64,000 nucleotides of DNA from DATBLE01 sp963791425 (lineage in GTDB: Bacteria; Actinomycetota; Thermoleophilia; Gaiellales; Gaiellaceae), in contig CAWBSE010000004.1 in the NCBI GenBank assembly GCA_963791425.1, positions 496,001 to 560,000 on the forward strand, read 5' to 3'. This document shows positions 1 through 8,446 of this stretch, in pieces. Under the pieces are notes generated by a model. That model worked only from the letters and a program-made list of their open reading frames with translations, did not search any database and was not told the origin of the DNA. How positions within the stretch are numbered: the stretch's first letter is position 1; each line of letters opens with the position of its first letter. The translations under genes and the position numbers were made by a program.

Positions 1-1399
1 GGTTGTTCGCGGCCGGAACCTGGATCAGACCGCCGCCCGTGCGCGTTGTCGGGTACTCCGTCTGCGCAGAGGGAACGGGCTTGCCGGTGAGGACGAGCGC
101 CGACTTCACCTGTGCCACCGTCCAGTCCGGGTGCCGCTGCAGGAGGAGGGCGGCCGCGCCGGCGACATGCGGCGAGGCCATGCTCGTGCCGCTGAACGAC
201 GCCCACGTGCCTTCGCGTGCCGGCACCGACGACGTGATGTCGAGGCCCGGGGCGGCGACGTCGGGCTTCATCTCGAGGGAGATGGGCGTCGGCCCGCTGC
301 TCGAGAACGATGCGATCGTCAGCGACTTCGAGACCGCGCCGACGGTGATGGCGTCGATCGCGCTGCCGGGCGAGGAGACGCTGCCGCGCCCGAACTCGTC
401 GAAGTCGTTGCCGGCGGCGATCACCGGAACGACGCCCGCGTCGGCGGCGCCGTTGATCGCGGCCACGACCAGGTCGCGGGCCGGCTCGATCTCGGCCTCG
501 CCGAGCGACAGGTTGATCACGTCCATCCCGTCCTTGACCGCCGCCTCGACGCCCGCGGCGATCTCCGGTGCGTTCCCGTTCAGGCCGAAGTTCTCGGTCG
601 GGTAGGTGAGTACCTTGTAGTTGCCCAGGTAGGCGCGCGGCGCGACGCCCGAGAGGGGCCCGCGACCGGCGATCGCGTTCGTCGTGAAGTCGCCGGCGGC
701 GATGCCGGCCACGTGCGTCGCGTGCTCGGACTGCTGCGGGTCGAACGGCACCTTCGCGTATCGCCACGTCGTGTCGGGTGACGCGAACGCGCGTGCGACG
801 ATCACCTTCGCGGTCGTGTACTGGGTCTGGCCCTTCGGGAAGCCGGGCGGCATCGTGAAGCCGGCCGGGCTGAAGAACAGGTGCGACTGGTCGACCCCGT
901 CGTCGACGATCCCGATCTTGATCCCGTTGCCCGCGGTGCTGAAGTCGGAGCCCCACATCAGCGGCGCGCCGATCAGGCCCGGGCTGCGGTCGAGCAGCGG
1001 CCGGTAGGCGACGTTCGGCCAGACCCTCGCCACGCCCGGGGTCGCGGCAAGGCGGCCGAGCTCGGAGCGCGGGAGGAAGACCGCGATGCCGTTCAGGACG
1101 ACGCTGTAGTGCCACGTCACCCGCGATTCCGGGATCGCCGTCGTGATCCGCATGGCCAGGGCGCGCTGGGCGGTGGCGAGCGAGGCGAGATAGCCGCGGC
1201 TCATCGGAGCGCGGAGGTCGAGCCGCTGCGCCTTCGCAGTGGAGGTGAGGACGCGGCTCTTGCTGATCGCCTCGGCCAGCGGAGGCGCGTCGAGCGTGAC
1301 GACCACCTCGACGGGGCCGTCGCCCCGCGCGGACTGGGCCGCGGGGGCTACGAGAAGCGCCGCAAGCGCTGCGGCTGCAATGACGACCCCGCGCTTCAC
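1..1399 (-). CDS. Secreted subtilisin-family (S8) serine peptidase, C-terminus off the window
   Basis: A secreted subtilase that should be exported and self-process outside the cell. The GTG at 1399 opens a signal peptide (M-K-R-G then an Ala/Leu/Val-rich core ending near AQSA). Residues about 25-125 resemble an I9-type propeptide. The catalytic triad is visible: Asp166 in IVDDGVD, His226 in HATHVAG and Ser403 in GTSMASPH, with the oxyanion-region motif AAGND between them. The frame is open to base 1, so the C-terminal part, often a PA, PKD or sorting domain in this family, is missing from view. It lies 21 bases after the bcp stop on the same strand and may be read from the same transcript. 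The substrate cannot be told from the sequence. Confidence 0.93.
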   Translation of the reverse strand, partial: MKRGVVIAAAALAALLVAPAAQSARGDGPVEVVVTLDAPPLAEAISKSRVLTSTAKAQRLDLRAPMSRGYLASLATAQRALAMRITTAIPESRVTWHYSVVLNGIAVFLPRSELGRLAATPGVARVWPNVAYRPLLDRSPGLIGAPLMWGSDFSTAGNGIKIGIVDDGVDQSHLFFSPAGFTMPPGFPKGQTQYTTAKVIVARAFASPDTTWRYAKVPFDPQQSEHATHVAGIAAGDFTTNAIAGRGPLSGVAPRAYLGNYKVLTYPTENFGLNGNAPEIAAGVEAAVKDGMDVINLSLGEAEIEPARDLVVAAINGAADAGVVPVIAAGNDFDEFGRGSVSSPGSAIDAITVGAVSKSLTIASFSSSGPTPISLEMKPDVAAPGLDITSSVPAREGTWASFSGTSMASPHVAGAAALLLQRHPDWTVAQVKSALVLTGKPVPSAQTEYPTTRTGGGLIQVPAANN

Positions 1400-1420
1400 G
1401 ACACGAACGGTAGCTGCGGC

Positions 1421-1876
1421 TCAGCGCAGGACGTCGAGGACCTGCGCGGCGTGGTCGTCGGGCTTCACGCGCCGGAAGACCTTCTTGACCGTGCCGTCGG
1501 CGTCGATCACGACGGTCGAGCGCTCGACGCCCATGTACGTCTTGCCGTAGTTCTTCTTTTCGACCCAGAACCCGTACCGTTCGGTCAGCTCATGGTCAGG
1601 GTCGGCGAGGAGGGTGAACGGCAGGCCGTACTTCTCCTTGAACTTCACGTGCGACGCCTCGCCGTCCGGGCTGACCCCGAAGACCGCGGCGCCGGTCGCG
1701 CGGAAGTCGTTCCACGTGTCCCTGATCCCGCACGCCTGCTTCGTGCAGCCGGGCGTGTCGTCCTTTGGGTAGAAGTAGAGGACGACGGGCGTGCCGCGCA
1801 GATCCGACAGCCGGACCGTCTCGCCCGCGTCGCTCTGCACCTCGAAATCGGGGGCCGGCGTTCCCTCGGAGACCAT
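1421..1876 (-). CDS. bcp: Thioredoxin-dependent thiol peroxidase (Bcp/PrxQ peroxiredoxin)
   Basis: A 151-residue cytosolic peroxiredoxin that reduces hydrogen peroxide and organic hydroperoxides with electrons from thioredoxin. The AhpC/TSA thioredoxin fold is plain: APDF near the N-terminus, then LYFYPKDDTPGCTKQAC with peroxidatic Cys44 and a second Cys49 five residues on. That spacing is typical of the two-cysteine Bcp type. Arg and Trp/Phe positions further on also fit the family, and the length matches. The ATG at 1876 is used. The divergent reductase gene starts 42 bases away, so the two promoters must lie in this short gap. The subtilase gene follows on the same strand. Confidence 0.95.
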   Translation of the reverse strand: MVSEGTPAPDFEVQSDAGETVRLSDLRGTPVVLYFYPKDDTPGCTKQACGIRDTWNDFRATGAAVFGVSPDGEASHVKFKEKYGLPFTLLADPDHELTERYGFWVEKKNYGKTYMGVERSTVVIDADGTVKKVFRRVKPDDHAAQVLDVLR

Positions 1877-1917
1877 GGCCGAAGACTACCGAGGGTGACA
1901 ACGGACAAGGAGGCGGC

Positions 1918-2556
1918 ATGAGCAAGGTTCGGTTCAGCATCGGAATGTCGATCGACGGGTACCTGGCCGGCCCGAACCCGACCCTGGACGATCCGCTCGG
2001 CGAGGGTGGCATGCAACTCCACGAGTGGGTGTTCCCGCTCGAGGCGTTCCGGCGGGAGCACGGGATGGAGGGCGGCACCGCCAACGAGAGCACGCCCGTG
2101 GTGGAGGCTTCGCAGACCGGCATCGGCGCGTTTCTGATGGGCCGCAACATGTTCGGCGGCGGGCCCGGTCCGTGGGACGGCGCCTGGAACGGCTGGTGGG
2201 GCGACGACCCGCCGTACCACAGGCCGGTGTTCGTCGTCACGCACCATCCGCGCGAGGCGGTCGCGCTGGAGGGCGGCACGACGTTCCACTTCGTCACCGA
2301 CGGGGTCGAGGCGGCGCTCGAGCAGGCGCGTGCGGCCGCGGGCGACGAGGACGTCCTCATCTGCGGTGGCGCGAGCGTCGTCCAGCAGTGCTTCGCCGCA
2401 GACGCGATCGACGAGTTCACCGTCTCGGTCGCACCGGTGCTGCTCGGCGGCGGGACGCGGCTGTTCGGCGATCTCACGGGCAGCGCGAAACTCGAGCCGA
2501 TCCGCGTGATCGAGGCGCCGAGCGTGGCGCATCTGACCTATCGCGTCGTCCGCTGA
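1918..2556 (+). CDS. Dihydrofolate reductase-family protein (RibD C-terminal domain)
   Basis: A 212-residue protein with a single RibD-C/DHFR-like NADPH-binding fold, as in the many small stand-alone reductases of actinobacteria. The start is the ATG at 1918, preceded seven bases upstream by a clear AAGGAGG ribosome-binding site. An earlier in-frame start would run into the bcp promoter. Visible family features are FSIGMSIDGYLAGP at the N-terminus, FLMGRNMF near residue 75, and the C-terminal ICGGASVVQQ plus VLLGGGTRLF glycine-rich nucleotide loops. There is no deaminase domain, so it is not a full riboflavin enzyme. The substrate is unknown. The gene stands alone, followed by tRNA-Leu. Confidence 0.88.
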   Translation: MSKVRFSIGMSIDGYLAGPNPTLDDPLGEGGMQLHEWVFPLEAFRREHGMEGGTANESTPVVEASQTGIGAFLMGRNMFGGGPGPWDGAWNGWWGDDPPYHRPVFVVTHHPREAVALEGGTTFHFVTDGVEAALEQARAAAGDEDVLICGGASVVQQCFAADAIDEFTVSVAPVLLGGGTRLFGDLTGSAKLEPIRVIEAPSVAHLTYRVVR

Positions 2557-2590
2557 GGCCCTCGCCGGGCGGGCTACACTGTCGGCCCGC

Positions 2591-2674
2591 GCGGATGTGG
2601 CGGAATTGGTAGACGCGCACGGTTCAGGTCCGTGTGGGCTTCGGCTCGTGGAGGTTCAAGTCCTCTCATCCGCA
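2591..2674 (+). tRNA. tRNA-Leu (anticodon CAG)
   Basis: The acceptor stem GCGGATG pairs with CATCCGC, followed by discriminator A; CCA is not encoded. The anticodon CAG is at 2625-2627 within a TTCAGGT loop. A class II long variable arm (GGGCTTCGGCTC) and a T-loop GTTCAAGTC confirm leucine identity. A TACACT -10 box lies at 2575-2580. Similar boxes precede the other two tRNA genes in this window. Confidence 0.96.
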
Positions 2675-2831
2675 TTTTCGAGTTCGCTCAGCTTGCTCCC
2701 GTGTTCGGCCGATGAATAGCCGACGGGTAACTCGGGCAACCGTGTGCTGACGCAGAGCGGCTGGACCGGCTACGCGCCGGCAGCAAGCCGAGTTGTGCGC
2801 AGTTGATCCTTCCTAGCGCTAGCCTGACGCC

Positions 2832-3185
2832 ATGGGTGAGACGCACCGGACGCTTCGTAGCTTCGCGATCCTCGTCCTGATCGCGATCGCCGTCACCGCG
2901 CTCCAGCTCGTCGTCGCGGTGTACCTGCTGACGTGGATCCTGGTCATGGTCGGGACGGCGTTCATCCTGTACATGCTCTACCGCGAGAACCGGGCCGAGA
3001 TCGGTACGTGGCCGACGCGGGCGCGTGCGGTCTTCTACGGCGCGGCGATCCTGATCCTGGTCGACGTCGCCGCGATCTGGCTCCTGAACCACACCGGGCT
3101 CGACGCCGTCGCGTTCCTCGCAGTGCTCGCCGCCGCCGGATTCGCCATGTGGCGAACCTGGCGCGACCAGCACACGTACGTCTAG
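2832..3185 (+). CDS. Small four-helix membrane protein of unknown function
   Basis: A 117-residue protein with four predicted membrane segments at roughly residues 12-30, 32-48, 63-83 and 90-107. A basic/polar loop (YRENRAEIGTWPTRAR) lies between helices two and three. No catalytic or binding motif is recognisable and I cannot name a family. The ATG at 2832 is used; upstream is about 150 bases of non-coding DNA after tRNA-Leu. Its stop is three bases from the convergent stop of the coproheme decarboxylase gene, and a function cannot be inferred from this position. Confidence 0.75.
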   Translation: MGETHRTLRSFAILVLIAIAVTALQLVVAVYLLTWILVMVGTAFILYMLYRENRAEIGTWPTRARAVFYGAAILILVDVAAIWLLNHTGLDAVAFLAVLAAAGFAMWRTWRDQHTYV

Positions 3186-3188
3186 CGG

Positions 3189-3884
3189 CTACGCGCGGAC
3201 GTTCGCCGACGCGCCGTCCAGCGCTGCCAGCGCGGAGCGGATGTCAGTCAGCTGCCCGACGAAGATCGGCGTGTCGCGCTCGGTGTAGGCGCTCGCCTCG
3301 CTGTCGCGCAGCCGCAGCATCAGGTGCATGAAGTCGGCCGGCTCGTCGCACTCGAATGCGGTCATGAACTCCTGGTCGTCGATCCCGAACGAGTACGTCG
3401 TGTGGTTGTGGATGCCGGGGAACTCCTCGCGGCCGATGCGGATGTGCTCGTCCATGGCGCGCTGGCGGTCCGCCTCCTCGAGCGAGTACCAGGGCCGTAC
3501 CTTCACGAACGGGTAGACGACGAGGTACGGCTGGTCGTGCGGCGTGATCTTCCGCGGCTTGCGCGCGTTCGTGTACTGCGACGCCTTGGTGGTCGCGAGG
3601 TACGAGTACGGGGTCTCGAGCCAGCCGGCGAGCGGCGTCCCGTTCAGCTCCGCGCCGAGCTCGCCGAGATCCTCGTAGCGCTCGGTGATCTTCCAGAGGA
3701 AGAAGTCGCAATCGGGCCGGACGCCGGTGCAGGTGTAGGCGCGCAACCCCGACATGCGGTCGGCCCACGACTCGACCACGTCCGCGAACGCGTCCTTTCC
3801 GGCTGTCCGCTCGTCGACCGGAAGCCGCCGCCAGGCGGGGTCGACGCGGAAGAACGTGTAGGCGACGTACTGGCCGGAATCCAC
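3189..3884 (-). CDS. hemQ: Coproheme decarboxylase (HemQ/ChdC, chlorite dismutase family)
   Basis: A 231-residue heme-binding enzyme of the chlorite dismutase superfamily. In Gram-positive bacteria it performs the last step of the coproporphyrin heme pathway, decarboxylating coproheme to protoheme with hydrogen peroxide. Family signatures are TFFRVDPAWRRL near the N-terminus, VVYPFVKVRPWY around residue 124 (Tyr124 fits the essential radical tyrosine) and HTTYSFGIDDQEF, in which His161 fits the proximal heme ligand. The distal Arg of true chlorite dismutases is not evident, so heme synthesis is the likely role. No other heme genes are nearby. It is convergent with the small membrane protein and has a glycosidase-like gene downstream of its start. 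Confidence 0.92.
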   Translation of the reverse strand: MDSGQYVAYTFFRVDPAWRRLPVDERTAGKDAFADVVESWADRMSGLRAYTCTGVRPDCDFFLWKITERYEDLGELGAELNGTPLAGWLETPYSYLATTKASQYTNARKPRKITPHDQPYLVVYPFVKVRPWYSLEEADRQRAMDEHIRIGREEFPGIHNHTTYSFGIDDQEFMTAFECDEPADFMHLMLRLRDSEASAYTERDTPIFVGQLTDIRSALAALDGASANVRA

Positions 3885-3893
3885 GCGTTAAGG

Positions 3894-5060
3894 CTAGCCG
3901 CAGGACTTGACCAGCGTGCCGGTGCGTGCCGCCTCGGCGGCCGTGCTCACGACCGGCAGATCCGACTTCGGCGTGTCGTCGGCGTAGTAGACACCCGACT
4001 GCCAGCGGTCGAGGTCGGCCTCGTCGGAGACATGGAAGAAGAGGAGGCCGACGACGTTGGGCTGGCACGCGGCCAGCGCCAGCGCCTGCGTGTAGTACCG
4101 CCCCTGCGTCGCCTCGTCGACCGCGTCGATCCCCGACGGGACGGTGAGGTTGGCGTACAGCTGCCGCTTGTCGTCGGGCGCCTTCGTCTGCACGCCGTAC
4201 TCGTCGTAGATGATCGGCAGGGTCGAGCCGGGCTGGGCGGTGCCGTCGAAGGCGCGGCCGAGGAGCCGGACGAGCCGGTCGTAGTCTCCGAGGCCGATCG
4301 CCCGGCCCGTCCGGTGCACGGCCGTGGGCGGTACGCGGGAACTGATCGCGTACGGGTGGAACGAGAACCAGTCCATCACCGGCTTCGTGCGGCCGCTGCG
4401 CCGGTACGCCTCACCGAGATCGCGGATGAACCGAACCGGCGAGTGGGTGGGGCGCGCGGCCGTCGGGTTGTCTCCGCCGCGTGGCGCAAGCGACCCACCG
4501 ATCACGATCGTGTTCGGTGCGGCCTCCTTGATCGCGTCGTAGGTCTGGGCGAGCAGCCCGAGGTAGGACGCCGCGGCGGCGTCGAGGCCGGTCTTCGTGA
4601 ACTGCGGCATCCAGAAGCGGTTCAGGTTCGGCTCGTTGCCGACGATCACGTGGTCGATCTCCGGCACGAGGCGCGGGATCGACGCCGCGTACGACGCGAA
4701 CTGCGCCCGGGGCGTCGCGTACAGCGGTGTCGTGCTCGCACCGACGGGATAGACCGAGACGACCACCCGGATCCCGTTGAGCGCGGCGGCATCGGCCGCT
4801 GTCCGCAGCGCGAGGAGCTCGCCGTCGCTCACCGTGCGCTGCCCGGGGTGCCAGATCGACGTGATCCGGATCGTGTCGAAGCCGGCCAGGCGCGCGAGGC
4901 TCATCTTCGAGTCGGCTCCGATCGCGCCGCCGTCCCTGGCAGCGTCCTCCGCCGCCCCGACCATCAGCATCTTCGGGTTCGTCGGGGCCGTAGGCGCCGC
5001 GGCGGCGCCGGTTGCGGCCACGAGCACGGCGATGGAGATCAGGGGGATCGATGCGCGCAT
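3894..5060 (-). CDS. Secreted clan GH-A glycosidase-like protein, copy 1
   Basis: A 388-residue exported protein with an N-terminal signal peptide (M-R-A-S then a hydrophobic core ending in AAAAPTAP). The body looks like a (beta/alpha)8 barrel of clan GH-A. VIVGNEPNLNRFW carries Glu143 at the acid/base position and IIYDEYG carries Glu287 at the nucleophile position. FSFHPYA between them also fits. I cannot assign a numbered family or substrate. It is a paralogue of the next gene (5109-6557): the spacing of the two Glu motifs and the VGLL(F/I)FH..DE stretch are shared. This copy lacks the C-terminal extension of copy 2. Tandem duplication is the simple explanation. Confidence 0.82.
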   Translation of the reverse strand: MRASIPLISIAVLVAATGAAAAPTAPTNPKMLMVGAAEDAARDGGAIGADSKMSLARLAGFDTIRITSIWHPGQRTVSDGELLALRTAADAAALNGIRVVVSVYPVGASTTPLYATPRAQFASYAASIPRLVPEIDHVIVGNEPNLNRFWMPQFTKTGLDAAAASYLGLLAQTYDAIKEAAPNTIVIGGSLAPRGGDNPTAARPTHSPVRFIRDLGEAYRRSGRTKPVMDWFSFHPYAISSRVPPTAVHRTGRAIGLGDYDRLVRLLGRAFDGTAQPGSTLPIIYDEYGVQTKAPDDKRQLYANLTVPSGIDAVDEATQGRYYTQALALAACQPNVVGLLFFHVSDEADLDRWQSGVYYADDTPKSDLPVVSTAAEAARTGTLVKSCG

Positions 5061-5108
5061 AGGGCTGTCCGGCCCGAGCCGGTGGCTCGCCCCCCTAGCG
5101 TGAAAGGC

Positions 5109-6557
5109 CTACCGGACGGTGAGGGCTTTGCTCGCCAGCGACAGCGGCTCGCCGTGGTTCACCGGCGCGGTGAGGCGCAGCGTGAAGCGGTACTGGCCGG
5201 GCGCCAGCCGTATCCGGCGGAACGGGACCAGCGTCCGGTCGTTCGCCTTTGCGCTCGAGCGAACGACGAGGGTGGTGGAGTGCTTCGGCAGCTTCTCCAG
5301 CCGCGCGTAGATCGTGCAGTCGATGTCGCACGTCACACCGATCGCGGCGGTGCCGGCGGCGATCGCGCTCACCTTCGGGTACGCGACCTTCGCGCCCGGA
5401 GTCAGCTCCAGGCCCTCGCACTTCGCGATCACGCCGCCGTGGACGTCCCTGGCCGCATCGTGGACGGCCGGCAGGCTCGACTTCGCCGTCTGGTCGGGGT
5501 AGTAGAGCCCCGACTGGAAGCGGTCGAGCGCCGTCTCGTCGAACGCGTGGAAGATCAGCAGGCCGACGACGTTCGGCTGGCAGAACGACATCGCCATCGC
5601 CTGCCGGTAGAACGACGCCTGGGTCGACTCGGGGACGGGCTTGATCGTGGGCGCCTCGGTGCCGGTGTACAGCTTCGCCTTCGCCGCGGGGATCTGGGTC
5701 TCGATCCCGTATTCGGCGTAGAGGATCGGCAGGTTCGCGCCGGGCTGAGCGGTCCCCTCGAAGGCCTTGGTGAGCAGGCCGACGAGCTTCGCGTAGTCGG
5801 CGATGCCGATCGGCGTCGTGTTCGGGTGTGCGAGCGTCGGCGCGATGCTCGAGTTCTCCGGGTACGGATGGATCGCGAGGCCGTCCATCACCGGGCCGGT
5901 CGCGCCGCTCGCGCGGTAGGCCGTGCCGAGGTCCTGGATGAAGACGGTCGGCGAGTGGGTGTCACGGCCGGTGCCCGGCCGGTCGATCCCGCGCGGTGAC
6001 AGCGCGCCGCCGAACACCTTGACGGTCGGGTCGACCGCCTTCACCGCGGCGTACGTCCGGCTCAGCAGCGAGAGGTACGCCGGAGCGGCCGCGTCGGTGC
6101 CGTCGGCGTTGAACTGCGGAAGCCAGAAGCGGTTCAGGTTCGGCTCGTTGCCGACGATCACGTTCTGCAGGTCGGGGACGTTGCGCACCAGGTCGGCCGC
6201 GCGCCCGGCGAAGCTCGCCTGGTCGGCGTCGGAGAGCGGTGTTGTCTTGCTTCCGAAGTTGTAGACCGACGCGTAGACGTCGATGCCGTCGAGCTTGCCG
6301 GCGGCGGTCAGGTTGTTCAGCACCGTCAGCTCGGAGGCGGCGATGTTCGGGCTCGCGGGATCCCAGATCGACGTGACGCGCACGGCGTCGAGCCCGGCGA
6401 GCCGCAGGAGGTCGAGCTTCGCCTTCGCCTCGCTCAGCGTTGTGGCTCTGACGTCGTCCTCAGCGGCGCCGACGACCAGCCCAGGGCCGCCCGCGTGGGC
6501 GACAGGTGCAACCAGTAGAAGCGCCGCGGCGGTGGCCGCGACGAACAGGCCTCTCAT
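5109..6557 (-). CDS. Secreted clan GH-A glycosidase-like protein, copy 2 with C-terminal extension
   Basis: A 482-residue paralogue of the neighbouring gene, exported by a signal peptide (M-R-G-L-F start, cleavage near HAGG). The ATG at 6557 is chosen because the signal peptide begins there; a GTG at 6566 would add three residues. Acid/base Glu138 lies in IVGNEPNLNRFW and nucleophile Glu282 in ILYAEYG. After the barrel, residues about 385-482 form an extra domain with two cysteines (VTCDIDCT), probably a beta-sandwich that binds carbohydrate or the cell wall. It is transcribed away from uvrC, and the two starts are 27 bases apart. The pair may trim glycans outside the cell; the substrate is unknown. 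Confidence 0.82.
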   Translation of the reverse strand: MRGLFVAATAAALLLVAPVAHAGGPGLVVGAAEDDVRATTLSEAKAKLDLLRLAGLDAVRVTSIWDPASPNIAASELTVLNNLTAAGKLDGIDVYASVYNFGSKTTPLSDADQASFAGRAADLVRNVPDLQNVIVGNEPNLNRFWLPQFNADGTDAAAPAYLSLLSRTYAAVKAVDPTVKVFGGALSPRGIDRPGTGRDTHSPTVFIQDLGTAYRASGATGPVMDGLAIHPYPENSSIAPTLAHPNTTPIGIADYAKLVGLLTKAFEGTAQPGANLPILYAEYGIETQIPAAKAKLYTGTEAPTIKPVPESTQASFYRQAMAMSFCQPNVVGLLIFHAFDETALDRFQSGLYYPDQTAKSSLPAVHDAARDVHGGVIAKCEGLELTPGAKVAYPKVSAIAAGTAAIGVTCDIDCTIYARLEKLPKHSTTLVVRSSAKANDRTLVPFRRIRLAPGQYRFTLRLTAPVNHGEPLSLASKALTVR

Positions 6558-6583
6558 CGCCGCCACGATAGCCTGACTCCCGG

Positions 6584-8437
6584 GTGGACGAACGCATCGA
6601 ACAACAGCTGAAGCGGCTTCCGGCGAAGCCCGGTGTCTACCTGTTCCGCGAGGCCGACGGCCGCGTCCTCTACATCGGCAAGGCGAAGTCGCTGCGTTCG
6701 CGCGTTCGCTCCTACTTCCAGCGCGGCGGCGACGGCCGGGCGCAGATCGGCCGGCTGCCCGGGATGGTCGCCGACATCGAGGTGATCGTCACCGGCACGG
6801 AGGCCGAGGCGCTCCACGTCGAGCAGAACCTCGTCAAGCGTCACCGGCCGCCCTTCAACATCCGCCTCCGCGACGACAAGTCGTTCCCGTACATCGCGGT
6901 CACGGTCGAGGACGACTACCCGCGCGTGATGTTCACACGAGAGCGCCACCGCCGCGGCGTCGTCTACTTCGGGCCGTACGCCAATGCCAAGAAGGTGCGC
7001 GAGACGCTCGACGTCCTGAATCGCGTCTTCCAGTATCGCCCGTGCGAGGGGCCGAAACCGGGGCGCCATTCGGGGATACCGTGCCTCGATTACCACATCG
7101 AGCGCTGCACGGCGCCCTGCGTCGGCTACATCGACAAGGACGCGTACCGGGCGCTGATCGAGCGGGTGATCGAGTTCCTGTCGGGCGAGACGCGCCCAAT
7201 CCTGCGCGACCTGGAGGGGCAGATGCAGGCGGCGGCTGCGGAAGAGCGGTTCGAGGACGCCGCCCGCTACCGCAACCGCCTGTTTGCGATCAAGCACCTC
7301 GCCGAGCGGCAGGCCGCCGATCGGCCCGCGGTCGGCACGGTCGACGTGATCGGGATCGCCGCGGCGGGTGACCGCGCCGCCGTCCAGATCTTCCCGCTGC
7401 GCGACGGCCGGCTCGTCGACCGCTACGCCTTCCATCTCGAGAACGTGGAGGGGCAGGACACGGCCGCCGTGCTCGAGGCCTTCTGCCTCGAGTACTACGG
7501 CTCCGCGCCGAGCATCCCCCCGCAGATCGTCGTCCCGCCTGACGCGGGGGAAACGGCCGCGCTGGCGGAGTTTCTCTCCGACCGGCGCGGCGCACGTGTC
7601 GAAGTGCGCACCCCCGCCCGCGGCGAGAAGCGTCGTCTCCAGGAGCTCGCCGACCAGAACGCCCGCTTCGCGCTCGAGTCGGACGCGATCCAGTCGGAAC
7701 AGCGTCGCCTGCGGCGCGTCGAGGCGCTCGAGGAGCTCCGGGAAGCGCTCAACCTCGAGAGCCTCCCGCTGCGGATCGAGTGCTACGACATCTCGAACAT
7801 CCAGGCAGAGTCGCCCGTCGGTTCGATGGTGGTGTTTCAGGACGCGGTGGCCAAAAAGGCCCATTACCGCAAGTTCGGAGTTCAGGGGCTGGTGGATGGC
7901 CCCGACGACTTCGCGGCGATGGCCCAGGTCGTGTCGCGCCGCTTCGCCCGGCTCGGCGACCAGACCGCCGCCGACTACGACGAGTCGTTCGCGTCGGTTC
8001 CGAACCTCGTCGTGATCGACGGCGGCAAGGGGCAGCTCTCGGCGGCGCTCTCCGCGATGCAGGCGTTCGACCTCCCGCGGGTCGCCGTCATCTCCCTGGC
8101 GAAGAAGGAGGAGGAAGTTTTTGTCCCTGGCCGCGCTGAACCGATAGTCCTCGGTCGCGACTCGGCGGGGCTGCAGCTCCTCCAGCGGATCCGCGACGAG
8201 GCGCATCGGTTCGCGCTCGGCTTCCACCGGCAGCGGCGCGAGGCGAAGGCGCGGGGCTCGATCTTCGACGACCTCCAGGGCATCGGCCCAGTGCGCCGGC
8301 GCGCGCTGCTCCAGCACTTCGGCTCGGCCGAGCGGCTGCTCGAGGCGACCCAGGAGGAGCTGGAGGGCGTGCCGGGCCTGCCCGCGAAGACGGCCCGGGC
8401 GATCTACGCGCAGCTGCACAAGGCCGGCCGCGCCTAA
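6584..8437 (+). CDS. uvrC: Excinuclease ABC subunit C
   Basis: A 617-residue nucleotide-excision-repair endonuclease that makes both incisions around UvrB-bound lesions. Domain order is standard. The GIY-YIG nuclease is at residues about 10-95 (GVYLFREADGRVLYIGKAK), then the Cys-containing linker (RCTAPC near 185), the UVR/UvrB-binding helix pair at about 205-235 (FEDAARYRNRL), the RNase H-like second nuclease at about 380-530 (YDISNIQ, VIDGGKGQL), and a C-terminal helix-hairpin-helix pair (LQGIGPVRRRALL). The start is GTG 6584. No SOS box is visible upstream. In many Gram-positive genomes uvrC sits with rapZ, yvcK and whiA; here whiA is 4 kb away and the other two are not in the window. Confidence 0.97.
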   Translation: MDERIEQQLKRLPAKPGVYLFREADGRVLYIGKAKSLRSRVRSYFQRGGDGRAQIGRLPGMVADIEVIVTGTEAEALHVEQNLVKRHRPPFNIRLRDDKSFPYIAVTVEDDYPRVMFTRERHRRGVVYFGPYANAKKVRETLDVLNRVFQYRPCEGPKPGRHSGIPCLDYHIERCTAPCVGYIDKDAYRALIERVIEFLSGETRPILRDLEGQMQAAAAEERFEDAARYRNRLFAIKHLAERQAADRPAVGTVDVIGIAAAGDRAAVQIFPLRDGRLVDRYAFHLENVEGQDTAAVLEAFCLEYYGSAPSIPPQIVVPPDAGETAALAEFLSDRRGARVEVRTPARGEKRRLQELADQNARFALESDAIQSEQRRLRRVEALEELREALNLESLPLRIECYDISNIQAESPVGSMVVFQDAVAKKAHYRKFGVQGLVDGPDDFAAMAQVVSRRFARLGDQTAADYDESFASVPNLVVIDGGKGQLSAALSAMQAFDLPRVAVISLAKKEEEVFVPGRAEPIVLGRDSAGLQLLQRIRDEAHRFALGFHRQRREAKARGSIFDDLQGIGPVRRRALLQHFGSAERLLEATQEELEGVPGLPAKTARAIYAQLHKAGRA

Positions 8438-8446
8438 CATTCGACG

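Noticed and set aside
3324..5999. An 891-residue open frame on the plus strand
   Set aside because: Antisense shadow of coproheme decarboxylase and the two glycosidase-like genes, which have signal peptides and catalytic motifs.
6560..6600. SOS box in front of uvrC (CGAACGCATCGAAC)
   Set aside because: The two halves are direct copies, not an inverted repeat, and lie inside the coding start.
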